Below, in pieces: positions 55,424-63,510 of a stretch of DNA of 64,000 nucleotides. Under the pieces are notes generated by a model that had not been told where the DNA came from, did no database searches, and saw only the letters and a program-made list of their open reading frames with translations. A program made the translations under genes and the position numbers. Source of the DNA: Yaniella halotolerans DSM 15476 (GTDB taxonomy: Bacteria; Actinomycetota; Actinomycetes; Actinomycetales; Micrococcaceae); assembly GCF_000420805.1 (NCBI RefSeq), contig NZ_ATVQ01000002.1, forward strand, positions 248,001 to 312,000, given 5' to 3'. Positions within the stretch are counted from its first letter, which is position 1, and every line of letters starts with the position of its first letter.

Positions 55424-55453
55424 TTAAAAAGCACACGTTTTGGCAAATAAGCC
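55424..55453 (-). repeat. Right terminal inverted repeat of the IS
   Basis: Complement of the left end, starting 8 bases after the transposase stop codon. Confidence 0.9.
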
Positions 55454-55461
55454 GTCTCGTC
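55454..55461 (+). repeat. Target-site duplication, right copy
   Basis: GTCTCGTC, identical to 54144-54151. Removing the element and one copy would restore a continuous intergenic sequence. Confidence 0.85.
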
Positions 55462-55500
55462 TGCCACGTCTCGTGACCAACACTCGTCTCTGGTTAAAGC

Positions 55501-55536
55501 ATTGTTCGCCAGAGTAAAGGCTCTCTGGCGAACAAT
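55501..55536 (-). terminator. Terminator of terC
   Basis: A perfect 14-bp stem ATTGTTCGCCAGAG / CTCTGGCGAACAAT with an 8-base loop, 16 bases beyond the terC stop and followed on the minus strand by GCTTTAA. Confidence 0.85.
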
Positions 55537-55552
55537 TTGCAGCTACGAGGGT

Positions 55553-56869
55553 CTAGTCGTTGGCTTTGGTTTCGTGCGATTCTTCAGAGGATTTCCCGTT
55601 CGTGTCGGGAGCTAAGACTGGACCATCGGTGGTGACGATCTTTTGCGAGGTCACCGCTGGTATGCCACGCTGGTTCGCGTCCTCGAGTCGTGTTTCGTGG
55701 GCGACTCGGATAATGGCGGACCACTGGTCTTTATGCTTAATGAGCTCTTCAAGATAGCGATGCTCGGTAGCTTCTGCTTGTTGTGTCCAGTAGTCCATCT
55801 TTTCCGCCGCTTCCTTGCGTTTCTCCGCTGACGTGTCCTCGGGTAGCTGCGAGTAGCGGTGTGCAAATTTTTCTGCGTTTTGGAGTGCACGGAGTGCTTT
55901 ACCACGGGGACTAACGAGCGACCAGACGATGGTGACGATCAGGATTCCAACGATGACAAGCAAGGACATACCGGTGGATGGCTCTGCAACTGGAACATCC
56001 TGACCGTCATAGATGAACGGTAGGTTGTTCTGACTTAGCGCGTGCAGCATGAGCTTGACACCGATAAAGCCCAGGATAGCCGCCAGGCCGTACCCGAGAT
56101 AGACGAGGCGGTCCAACAGGCCATCGATGAGGAAGTACAGCTGACGTAGACCTAACAGTGCAAACGCGTTGGCCGTAAAGACAATATATGGCTCTTGCGT
56201 TAGTCCATAAATGGCAGGGATGGAGTCGATGGCAAAGATAATGTCGGTGGCACCGATAGCAACCATGACGAGCAACATAGGCGTGACGAGACGTTTGCCG
56301 TCAACTTTGGTGACGAGCTTGTCACCGTCGTATTGCTCCGATACCGGTAGGATTTTCCGAGCGAATCGAACCATGAAGTTGTCGGCTTCGGAACCCGCTT
56401 CATCTGCCGAGGAGAATTCAGATTTCAGCTGCTGCCCGGCAAGGATCAACAAGAAAATACCGAAAATGTAGAATGCGTCGGTCCACACTTCCAAAATGGC
56501 AGCACCGGCGAGGATAAAGACCGTACGGCTGATGAGTGCAAAGGCAATACCAAATAGCAGTACTTTTTGCTGATACTGTCGCGGCACGTTGAAGCTCGTC
56601 AAAATGATCATAAAGACGAACAGGTTATCTACCGATAATGCCTTCTCAGTAATGAACCCCGCATAATATTCAATTGCGTGGTCGGTGTCTCCGAAGGCAA
56701 AGAACACTAAACCAAAGGCGAGGGCGATTCCAACATAAATTGCTGACCAGAGGGCTGCTTCTTTGAGTGTAGGTATGTGAGCTTTTCTTACGTGGAAGAA
56801 ATAGTCGAACAGAATAAGAGCCAGGATCACAGCAATTGTGATGCCCCAGGTTAAACCGGTGATCTCCAT
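55553..56869 (-). CDS. TerC/Alx-family membrane protein
   Basis: 438 residues. About eight or nine transmembrane helices up to residue ~320, with the family's conserved acidic positions (ALSVDNLFVF and GATDIIFAIDSIPAI). Then a cytoplasmic, charged coiled-coil-like tail (QNAEKFAHRYSQL...EATEHRYLEEL). Members such as Alx and YceF-type proteins export Mn2+ or supply it to secreted enzymes. The Mn link is supported here by the yybP-ykoY-like RNA element upstream. A tellurite role is not implied. Transcribed alone. Confidence 0.9.
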   Translation of the reverse strand: MEITGLTWGITIAVILALILFDYFFHVRKAHIPTLKEAALWSAIYVGIALAFGLVFFAFGDTDHAIEYYAGFITEKALSVDNLFVFMIILTSFNVPRQYQQKVLLFGIAFALISRTVFILAGAAILEVWTDAFYIFGIFLLILAGQQLKSEFSSADEAGSEADNFMVRFARKILPVSEQYDGDKLVTKVDGKRLVTPMLLVMVAIGATDIIFAIDSIPAIYGLTQEPYIVFTANAFALLGLRQLYFLIDGLLDRLVYLGYGLAAILGFIGVKLMLHALSQNNLPFIYDGQDVPVAEPSTGMSLLVIVGILIVTIVWSLVSPRGKALRALQNAEKFAHRYSQLPEDTSAEKRKEAAEKMDYWTQQAEATEHRYLEELIKHKDQWSAIIRVAHETRLEDANQRGIPAVTSQKIVTTDGPVLAPDTNGKSSEESHETKAND

Positions 56870-56871
56870 AT

Positions 56872-56885
56872 GAAGGGAGTCCTTC
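56872..56885 (-). promoter_or_regulatory. Hairpin sequestering the terC ribosome-binding site
   Basis: Minus strand GAAGG-actc-CCTTC includes the AAGGA ribosome-binding site directly before the terC ATG. Its 3' half (ACTCCCTT, 56880-56873) is also perfectly complementary to AAGGGAGT in the 5' part of the upstream aptamer (57006-56999), offering an alternative pairing. It is a plausible expression platform; which pairing is the ON state is not known. Confidence 0.55.
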
Positions 56886-56905
56886 CTAATTTTAGGTAAC
56901 TTCTA

Positions 56906-57010
56906 GCCCACAAGTCTCTCCCCCGACGTTGACAACGGGGTCCACATCCGGCCGGACAGCGATGTCCGACGTGTTGACGTCTGCGGAACTTTTGGGATAC
57001 TCCCTTGTTC
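56906..57010 (-). ncRNA. yybP-ykoY-type Mn2+ riboswitch upstream of terC (probable)
   Basis: Read on the minus strand: 5' ACAAG then GGGAGTATCCC, a GACG-n6-CGTC hairpin, a GGACA-tcgc-TGTCC hairpin, a CCCCG...CGGGG stem, and at the 3' end GGGGAGAGACTTGT. The 5' ACAAG (57008-57004) pairs with the 3' CTTGT (56914-56910) to close the fold. The GGGAGTA near the 5' strand and GAGAGACTT near the 3' strand are the kind of conserved strands known for yybP-ykoY aptamers, which bind Mn2+ and commonly precede TerC/Alx genes. The predicted start site coincides with the aptamer's first base. Recognition is by eye, without covariance scoring. Confidence 0.72.
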
Positions 57011-57017
57011 GGCATCG

Positions 57018-57045
57018 ACTATATCAGCAATGCGCCACCGACAAA
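57018..57045 (-). promoter_or_regulatory. terC promoter
   Basis: Minus strand TTTGTC (57045-57040), a 16-base spacer, TATAGT (57023-57018). It predicts transcription from about 57010, exactly where the aptamer begins. Confidence 0.6.
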
Positions 57046-57083
57046 GAACACTCCGCCGGGCGTGGGGGCGGCGATCAGGCTCG

Positions 57084-59237
57084 TTAAGCGTGGCCCTCGC
57101 GTTGCATGTCGCGGAGTTCCTTCTTCAGCTCGTGAACTTCATCACGCAACCGTGCAGCGAGTTCGAAGTTGAGATCGATTGCAGCCTGGTGCATTTGATC
57201 TGACATCTGCTGAATCAGATCGGTGAGATCATTTGCCGGTACGGCAGCCAGTTTGGCAACCTTGCCGTCTGCTGTTGCCACGCTGGCTTGCTGTTGCTCC
57301 TCGGTAATGGTGGCGGTGTAACCGCGATTGCCCATGCCATAGTCGAAGCCAGTTTTAATGCCCGCCATCCCAGACATGAGGTCCTGAGTATCTGCATCTT
57401 CACGAGCGAGCTGATCCGTTATATCGGCAATCTTCTTCCGCAATGGTTGCGGGTCGATGCCATGCTTCTTATTGTGCGCGATTTGTATTTCACGACGCCG
57501 GTTGGTCTCGTCAATAGCAAATTCCATGGATGCCGTGATCTTATCCGCATACATGTGGACTTCGCCCGACACGTTACGGGCGGCACGGCCAATCGTTTGG
57601 ATAAGCGACCGGTTTGAGCGTAGGAAGCCCTCTTTATCGGCGTCTAGAATCGAGACGAGCGATACTTCGGGCAAGTCCAACCCTTCACGGAGCAGGTTAA
57701 TACCGACCAGAACATCAAAGACGCCCTTGCGCAGCTCAGTCATCAGTTCGACACGACGCAACGTATCGACGTCTGAGTGGAGGTATTGGACTTTGACGCC
57801 GTGTTCGACCAGGTATTCGGTGAGATCCTCTGCCATACGTTTGGTCAACGTCGTAACCAACACGCGCTCATCTCGTTCGACCCGCAACCTGATCTCGTCC
57901 ATGAGATCGTCGATTTGTCCTTGCGTTTCTTTTACTACGATCTGGGGGTCGATGAGACCGGTTGGGCGAATAATTTGTTCCACTACCCCATCGGCTTGTG
58001 ACAGCTCATACGGCCCTGGAGTTGCTGACATGTATACGGTCTGACCGATGCGTTCCAGAAATTCGTCCCATTTCAACGGCCGGTTATCCAGAGCTGAGGG
58101 AAGGCGGAAACCATGATCCACCAGTGTCCGCTTCCGGGAGGCGTCGCCCTCATACATCCCACCTATCTGCGGGACCGTGACGTGAGATTCGTCAACCACC
58201 AGTAGGAAGTCATCTGGGAAGTAGTCGAGCAGGGTGTGTGGTGCAGAACCTTGCGTCCGCCCATCAATGTGACGTGAATAGTTTTCGATGCCGTTGCAGT
58301 AGCCCATTTGCTGCATCATTTCTAGGTCATATGTGGTCCGCATACGTAGGCGTTGGGCTTCTAAGAGTTTGTCCTGGGATTCAAGTTCTTCGAGCCGCAC
58401 CCGCAGCTCATCCTCGATGTCACGTATAGCTCGCGCCATTCGATCATCACCGGCAACATAGTGCGATGCAGGGAAGATGTACATTTCTTCCTCTTCTCGC
58501 ACGATGTGTCCGGTGAGTGGGTGCAGAGTTTGAATCGAGTCAATTTCGTCACCGAAGAATTCAATGCGGACGGCTAATTCTTCGTACATCGGGATAATTT
58601 CGACGGTATCGCCGCGCACACGGAAAGTGCCTCGGTGAAAGTCAGCGTCATTGCGGACGTACTGCATCTGCACAAATTGGCGCAGTAGGTCATCGCGATC
58701 TAAGAGATCACCGTTTTTCACAGTCACCATTTGCGCGATATATTCTTCCGGCGTACCCAGCCCGAAGATTGACGAGACGGTGGCAACAACCAGGGTGTCT
58801 CGACGGGTCAGCAGTGCGTTGGTCGCCGAGTGGCGAAGGCGTTCGACTTCTTCGTTGATGGAAGAGTCTTTTTCAATGAACGTATCGGATTGCGGTACGT
58901 ATGCTTCCGGCTGGTAATAGTCATAGTAGGACACGAAGTATTCAACGGCGTTGTTCGGTAACAAATCCCGGAACTCGTTGGCCAGTTGCGCTGCGAGGGT
59001 CTTATTTTGCACCAGCACAAGCGTGGGACGCTGTAAACGTTCCACTAACCAGGCAGCCGTCGCCGATTTACCGGTACCGGTGGCCCCCATCAGCACCACG
59101 TCTTTTTCGCCGCCCTCAACTCGTTCCGCGAGTTCGGCAATTGCCTGGGGTTGGTCCCCTGCCGGTTCGTAAGGTGCCTCTACTTTGAAGGGTGCGACAA
59201 CACGGTTGATCTCTCGGGCCATACTCATGCCCCACAT
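57084..59237 (-). CDS. uvrB: Excinuclease ABC subunit B
   Basis: 717 residues. Helicase-type domains with Walker [11 protein letters not shown] (about residue 49), the beta-hairpin region [18 protein letters not shown], later motif IV-VI sequences ([19 protein letters not shown]), and a C-terminal UVR domain for UvrC contact. It verifies damage after UvrA loading. Likely starts are ATG 59237, 59228 or 59222; none has a strong ribosome-binding site. It follows the Ca2+/H+ antiporter gene by 51 bases in a minus-strand run from coaE. Confidence 0.96.
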   Translation of the reverse strand: MWGMSMAREINRVVAPFKVEAPYEPAGDQPQAIAELAERVEGGEKDVVLMGATGTGKSATAAWLVERLQRPTLVLVQNKTLAAQLANEFRDLLPNNAVEYFVSYYDYYQPEAYVPQSDTFIEKDSSINEEVERLRHSATNALLTRRDTLVVATVSSIFGLGTPEEYIAQMVTVKNGDLLDRDDLLRQFVQMQYVRNDADFHRGTFRVRGDTVEIIPMYEELAVRIEFFGDEIDSIQTLHPLTGHIVREEEEMYIFPASHYVAGDDRMARAIRDIEDELRVRLEELESQDKLLEAQRLRMRTTYDLEMMQQMGYCNGIENYSRHIDGRTQGSAPHTLLDYFPDDFLLVVDESHVTVPQIGGMYEGDASRKRTLVDHGFRLPSALDNRPLKWDEFLERIGQTVYMSATPGPYELSQADGVVEQIIRPTGLIDPQIVVKETQGQIDDLMDEIRLRVERDERVLVTTLTKRMAEDLTEYLVEHGVKVQYLHSDVDTLRRVELMTELRKGVFDVLVGINLLREGLDLPEVSLVSILDADKEGFLRSNRSLIQTIGRAARNVSGEVHMYADKITASMEFAIDETNRRREIQIAHNKKHGIDPQPLRKKIADITDQLAREDADTQDLMSGMAGIKTGFDYGMGNRGYTATITEEQQQASVATADGKVAKLAAVPANDLTDLIQQMSDQMHQAAIDLNFELAARLRDEVHELKKELRDMQREGHA

Positions 59238-59288
59238 GTTACGCCTGTCAGATTAGAGTAACCACCCGTTCGCCCCCTGGCTAAGGCG

Positions 59289-60458
59289 CTAGCTAAAGAG
59301 CATGAGTACGTAGACCACAAAGATCATCAGATGCGGCAGCGCGTGCATCACGGTAAGTTTCGGGGCCAAGAAATTTGTGATGGTGGCCATCATGGTCACG
59401 GCCAAGAGTACGATGTTGACCGTCGACTCAGCCAGGACGACGGTTTGTCCGGTGGCTAGTCCAATCAACAACACCGCGGGAATCGTGAATGACACGGTAG
59501 ACACGAGCGCACCGTGGCAAAGATTGATCACGCGTTGCATTTCCCCTGCCAACCCAGCTCGCAGGGCAGTAATGGTTTCGGGCAGGAATACTATGGCGGC
59601 GATAAGGACGCCGGCGAGTTCAATGGGTAGATTCGTGCGGCCTAGACCGTCATCCAGCAGGGCGGCCATGTGTTGAGCGAGAATAATGACCGGGATGACT
59701 GTGACAACCAGCAGCAGGATACGCAGCAGAATCTCTGTGCGATGTGCTTGGAAAATTTCACCAATGGGTTGGCGCGGTACTTCCGCCACGGCTCCTGTAC
59801 TCGTCGTTCCGTCACCGCGCGCTGCTGCAATGCTGATCGGGTCGGTTTCGGCAAAGTCGTCTGGTTGGTGAAACATTTGGCGGTACAAGAAATACGCATA
59901 CGTGAGCAGAGTGCCGACCGCGATTGTGACAGCCACTGCCGGCGGATAGGTGCCCTGGTGGTCCAGGTGAGCGGGTATGACGAATGCTAATGCCAACAGA
60001 ATGATGAGCATCGCCGAGTAGCTGGCCGTTCCCGTGTGGTTGTGTCCCAGTGAACCGTGCTTGCGCGTCGCAATGAACACGGCGATACCGATCACCAAGT
60101 TCATGATGATCATCGAGACCGCCATGACTGAGTCTCGGCCGATCGTGGTGTGGTCTCCGGGGCCAAGCATAACCGCAGAAATGAGGATGACCTCAATAAG
60201 CACAATGGAGATGGTCAGTACCAGCGAGCCATAAGGATCCCCCATGCGACGTGCCAGTTGTTCTGCTTGAGTGACCACACCGAAGGAGCACACCATGATG
60301 ATGGCTACGACACCGGCCAGGACCACGACGAGCGTTGTGCCGGGTACCGGTGGCGTCAGCAGGTGCTGGGTTGTCGTCATGACGATGACTGCCACCCAAC
60401 CGATAACAACGCGAGCTAACGCGTTCGGGGTAAACACCTGGGACCGTTTAGTGATCAT
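59289..60458 (-). CDS. Ca2+/H+ antiporter (ChaA-like)
   Basis: 389 residues with about eleven hydrophobic segments in two repeats. The first has the cation-binding glutamates in GDPYGSLVLTISIVLIEVILI, the second in VLIAAIVFLPETITALRAG. This is the CaCA/ChaA pattern for exchange of Ca2+ (or Na+/K+) with protons. A cytoplasmic loop near residues 205-225 is polar. The ATG lies in the end of coaE (4-base overlap), so it is cotranscribed with it, an unusual partner for dephospho-CoA kinase. Confidence 0.9.
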   Translation of the reverse strand: MITKRSQVFTPNALARVVIGWVAVIVMTTTQHLLTPPVPGTTLVVVLAGVVAIIMVCSFGVVTQAEQLARRMGDPYGSLVLTISIVLIEVILISAVMLGPGDHTTIGRDSVMAVSMIIMNLVIGIAVFIATRKHGSLGHNHTGTASYSAMLIILLALAFVIPAHLDHQGTYPPAVAVTIAVGTLLTYAYFLYRQMFHQPDDFAETDPISIAAARGDGTTSTGAVAEVPRQPIGEIFQAHRTEILLRILLLVVTVIPVIILAQHMAALLDDGLGRTNLPIELAGVLIAAIVFLPETITALRAGLAGEMQRVINLCHGALVSTVSFTIPAVLLIGLATGQTVVLAESTVNIVLLAVTMMATITNFLAPKLTVMHALPHLMIFVVYVLMLFS

Positions 60459-61060
60459 TGGTCCTCGGTAAGCTCGGTCCAGACCGCAGCAACCTGATCC
60501 TCGGTGCTGTCCAACGGGCCCGAATTATCAATGATCCAGTCTGCAACGTCGCGGCGTTGCTCGTCAGTAGCTTGTGCCGAAATGCGGGCCTGAGCATCTT
60601 CGACTTCCATGCCTCGAGCCTCGACCAAACGTTGTAGACGGGTGTCATGGTCGGTGTCGACAACGATGACACCATCGAATTGGTCTGCCTGTCCGGTTTC
60701 GACCAGCAGAGGTATGTCTTGAATAATGACGGCATGGTCCGGGTCGGCGGCCAAGGCTTCTTCACGCAGCCGGGCTGATTCCGACCGTACGGCCGGATGC
60801 ACAATACCGTTGAGTCGCTCACGTGCCTCGTTGTCGTTAAACACGATGTTGGCCAGCGCTGCACGGTCGAGCCGGCCCGCGGCATCGAGGAGATGTTCTC
60901 CAAAGGTGTCGACAACTTCATCCAGCACTTCTTGGCCTGGTTCCATGAGGGCCCGTGAAATAGCGTCGGCGTCGATGATGGTCGCGCCGCGTTCGGCGAA
61001 GAACGTGGCAACGGTAGATTTTCCCGATCCGATGCCGCCGGTCAGGGCGAGATGACGCAT
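60455..61060 (-). CDS. coaE: Dephospho-CoA kinase
   Basis: A 201-residue P-loop kinase with LTGGIGSGKST at residues 6-16, IDADAISR, and the VIIQDIPLLVETG lid region. It phosphorylates dephospho-CoA, the last step in CoA synthesis. The shorter length shows that it lacks the C-terminal GrpB-like extension seen in mycobacterial CoaE. It is the first gene of a minus-strand run with the antiporter and uvrB; rpsA, its usual upstream neighbour, is separated by three plus-strand genes. Confidence 0.95.
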   Translation of the reverse strand: MRHLALTGGIGSGKSTVATFFAERGATIIDADAISRALMEPGQEVLDEVVDTFGEHLLDAAGRLDRAALANIVFNDNEARERLNGIVHPAVRSESARLREEALAADPDHAVIIQDIPLLVETGQADQFDGVIVVDTDHDTRLQRLVEARGMEVEDAQARISAQATDEQRRDVADWIIDNSGPLDSTEDQVAAVWTELTEDQ

Positions 61061-61080
61061 GAATTCTCCTGGGTAGACTG

Positions 61081-61782
61081 ATGGACATGCAACATGCCGA
61101 TTCTGCTCGTAATAGACGTTATACCGTGGTGGCTCACCGTGATCTAGTGAAGGTCACCTTAGATATCCGCCGTTCTGAGTTTATCGGTATGATCCGCCGC
61201 GTCGACTCTGAAGACGAAGCTCGCGCATGGATTGATGAGGTGCGAGGTGAGCATCATGCGGCCACACACGTTGTGCCAGCGTTTGTGCTTGGTGCAGATC
61301 GGGACGTCCAGCGCTCCTCTGATGACGGTGAACCAGCGGGGACAGCCGGGATGCCTATGATCCAGGCTTTGACCAATTACCGCGCGGTGCATAACGGTGA
61401 GGAATTCTCGGATGTGTCAGATATTTGTGCCATCGTCGTTCGCTATTTTGGCGGGGTAAAGCTCGGTGCAGGGGGTCTCGTCCGGGCCTACTCGGATACC
61501 GCGGTGGCCGCATTGGAACAAACACCTCTGATTGTCCGCAAACGCATGCTGTTGGTGACCATTGATGCCCCACACGCCGATGTCGGACGGGTGGAAAATG
61601 AGCTTCGCTCAGCCCAGTATGAGGTACTGGGCACCGAATACGACGGCCACGCCGCAACGGTAACGATCGGGTTGGACGACACCAATAATGCTCTGGTCGA
61701 TTTTAACGGCCACTTGGCATCAATGACCGCCGGCGAGTCCGAAGCCGTGGCAATCGGTACTCGGTGGCAGGATGTGACCTGA
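61081..61782 (+). CDS. YigZ/IMPACT-family protein
   Basis: A 233-residue protein with the UPF0029 N-terminal domain (IRRSEFIGMIRRV...ATHVVPAFVLG, then SSDDGEPAGTAGMPM and VVRYFGGVKLGAGGLVRAYS) and a C-terminal DUF1949 domain. IMPACT relatives affect translation stress signalling in eukaryotes; the bacterial function is unknown. The stop overlaps the ATG of the methyltransferase gene (TGATG), so the two are coupled. It diverges from coaE across 20 bases. Confidence 0.88.
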   Translation: MDMQHADSARNRRYTVVAHRDLVKVTLDIRRSEFIGMIRRVDSEDEARAWIDEVRGEHHAATHVVPAFVLGADRDVQRSSDDGEPAGTAGMPMIQALTNYRAVHNGEEFSDVSDICAIVVRYFGGVKLGAGGLVRAYSDTAVAALEQTPLIVRKRMLLVTIDAPHADVGRVENELRSAQYEVLGTEYDGHAATVTIGLDDTNNALVDFNGHLASMTAGESEAVAIGTRWQDVT

Positions 61783-62867
61783 TGAGCGATGAACGGTTTG
61801 CGCCAGACAATGTCGATCGTATGTTGCTCCGTGTACTCGAAGAGACGTTTGCCAAGGAGCCGTGGCGAAAGCATGCACCCGTTGTAGTCATCAACGATGC
61901 GACAGGTGCCTTGAGCTCTTGGGCTGTTGAACACGACCTTGATGTGCGTTTTGTCCAGGATTCAGCGGCGTTGAGTACCGTCCAAGCCCCCGTGACCGGT
62001 CCAGTTGTTCACCTGCCAACCGAAGATGTCCTGAAGGACGTCGCAACGGTGCTCTACAGACTCGCACGCCCGTTGGAAGCGTTGGAAGAACTGGCCTGGC
62101 AAGTTGCTGCTTGGGCAGATCCGCAGGTGCTCCTGCTGGCAGGGCAGTTACAGCGTCATCTGAATTTTTCCATGAACACTGTGCTGGCCAATGTCTTTAC
62201 GGATGTCTCGGCATCGCGAGGCTATTACAAGGCGAGAGCCTTGCGTGCTGCGTCGCCCAAAGCGTTAACCGGTCATGCACCCCCGCGTATCCCTCGGAAA
62301 AACAGTGTTACGGTTGGTTCTGAATCGCTGGAACTCCGCGCCTACGGACTCACCTTCGGCGCAGCGAAATTGGACCCGGGAACCCGGCTATTGCTCGAGG
62401 CTCTGACTATGGGTGGACTGGATTCATTTGTACCGGGTAGTACTGCCGTGGATTTGGGCTGCGGCAACGGTACCATCGCCGCCGTTCTCGCGAAAACAAC
62501 GCAGAGTGTGGCGATTATTGCGAGCGATGATTCTGCTTCAGCGGTACGGTCCACGGAGGCAACCCTGGCGGCGAATAATCTTGGCGGTGTCGAGTTGATG
62601 CATCAGTCAGGACTCGGCACCCTCGAGGATGCCTCGGTAAACACGATCGTGCTGAATCCGCCGTTTCATAAGGGTACGGAAATTACCGGCGATATTGCGC
62701 ACTTCTTGTTTGCCGAAGCCGGTCGTGTGTTGAAACCCCACGGTATTTTATGGACGGTGTTCAACGTATCGCGAAGATATCAAAAGGCTCTGGTCAAACT
62801 GGTGGGGCCGACGGAACAGATTGCGCGCGATTCGCGTTTCATTGTTACTCGATCACAGAAAGCATAG
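61782..62867 (+). CDS. Class I SAM-dependent methyltransferase (RsmC/RlmG-like)
   Basis: 361 residues. The N-terminal ~170 are a degenerate domain, and the catalytic domain follows with motif I VDLGCGNGTIAAVLA (about residue 222) and N-P-P-F at motif IV (VLNPPFHKG). The duplicated layout and NPPF resemble RsmC/RlmG-type guanine-N2 rRNA methyltransferases; the target base is not determined. ATG 61782 overlaps the previous stop; an upstream in-frame ATG at 61764 is inside the YigZ gene. Confidence 0.85.
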   Translation: MSDERFAPDNVDRMLLRVLEETFAKEPWRKHAPVVVINDATGALSSWAVEHDLDVRFVQDSAALSTVQAPVTGPVVHLPTEDVLKDVATVLYRLARPLEALEELAWQVAAWADPQVLLLAGQLQRHLNFSMNTVLANVFTDVSASRGYYKARALRAASPKALTGHAPPRIPRKNSVTVGSESLELRAYGLTFGAAKLDPGTRLLLEALTMGGLDSFVPGSTAVDLGCGNGTIAAVLAKTTQSVAIIASDDSASAVRSTEATLAANNLGGVELMHQSGLGTLEDASVNTIVLNPPFHKGTEITGDIAHFLFAEAGRVLKPHGILWTVFNVSRRYQKALVKLVGPTEQIARDSRFIVTRSQKA

Positions 62868-62871
62868 GTAT

Positions 62872-63423
62872 ATGTCCAACCTTTACGTTAAAGTCTGCGG
62901 CATCATGCATGTTGAGCAGTTGGATTGGGCCATCGAGCTTGGTTATGATGCTATAGGATTGATGCAGGCTCCGAAATCATCACGACTGGTGGATGTCGAA
63001 ACCGCTCGTCATCTTGCGGCACATGCGGCGGGCCGGATAGAGACATTCGCCGTGGGAATGACTCTAGACGAGGTCGAACCGATCCGGGATGCTGTTGATA
63101 CGATCCAGCTCTACGAATACGCCGATGTGCCTTCACTAGCGTTGGCTTCGGACACTCCTCCACCGACCACGGATGGTCTCGCCTACTGGTTTTATGATGC
63201 GTCACACGGGACCGGAACATTTTCGGATATTCCGGAGTGGGTTCGCGATGTTGATGCTCGAGTTGTTCTGGCCGGTGGGTTGAATCCTGGCAATGTTGCC
63301 GAGGTAGTTGCTCGGTATCGTCCTGACGGGGTGGATGTTTCTTCCGGCGTCGAGGCGTCGGCAGGTGTGAAGGATTATGCCCTCATGAAGGCCTTCATCG
63401 AAGCCGTTCGAACCGTCGCATAA
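62872..63423 (+). CDS. Phosphoribosylanthranilate isomerase-like protein (TrpF family)
   Basis: 183 residues, a little shorter than the ~200 typical of TrpF. The catalytic pair appears to be present: Cys9 in KVCGI and Asp109 in FYDASHGTGTF. The phosphate-binding loops LAGGLNPGN and GVDVSSGVE are clear. TrpF isomerises phosphoribosylanthranilate in tryptophan synthesis. Here there are no trp genes around, and the MQAPKSSR segment replaces the usual FxxxSPR loop sequence, so it may be a divergent paralogue with another sugar-phosphate substrate. ATG 62872 is preceded by AGGT; it follows the methyltransferase by 4 bases. Confidence 0.82.
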   Translation: MSNLYVKVCGIMHVEQLDWAIELGYDAIGLMQAPKSSRLVDVETARHLAAHAAGRIETFAVGMTLDEVEPIRDAVDTIQLYEYADVPSLALASDTPPPTTDGLAYWFYDASHGTGTFSDIPEWVRDVDARVVLAGGLNPGNVAEVVARYRPDGVDVSSGVEASAGVKDYALMKAFIEAVRTVA

Positions 63424-63444
63424 TTCCTTAGAGTTCTGTTAAAG

Positions 63445-63483
63445 ACCGAAGGCCGCTACTCGCAGTGAGTAGCGGCCTTCGGT
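63445..63483. terminator. Bidirectional terminator between trpF-like gene and rpsA
   Basis: A perfect 17-bp stem (ACCGAAGGCCGCTACTC / GAGTAGCGGCCTTCGGT) with a 5-base loop, followed on the plus strand by TATGTTTCT and on the minus strand by CTTTAACAG. Confidence 0.88.
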
Positions 63484-63510
63484 TATGTTTCTGTCGAAAG
63501 GGCTAACGGG

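Larger units (their letters stand above)
54152..55453. mobile_element. Insertion sequence of the IS1249/IS256 type, complete
   Basis: A 1302-bp element bounded by 30-bp terminal inverted repeats at 54152-54181 and 55424-55453 that match at 28 of 30 positions (core TTGCCAAAACGTGTGC...). The ends read GGGTTA and TAAGCC. An exact 8-bp duplication flanks it. One intact transposase fills most of it. The intact ORF and near-perfect ends suggest a recent or still active copy. It sits in the intergenic space between the hydrolase gene and terC and disrupts no gene. IS-family placement is by transposase character, not by database match. Confidence 0.9.
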
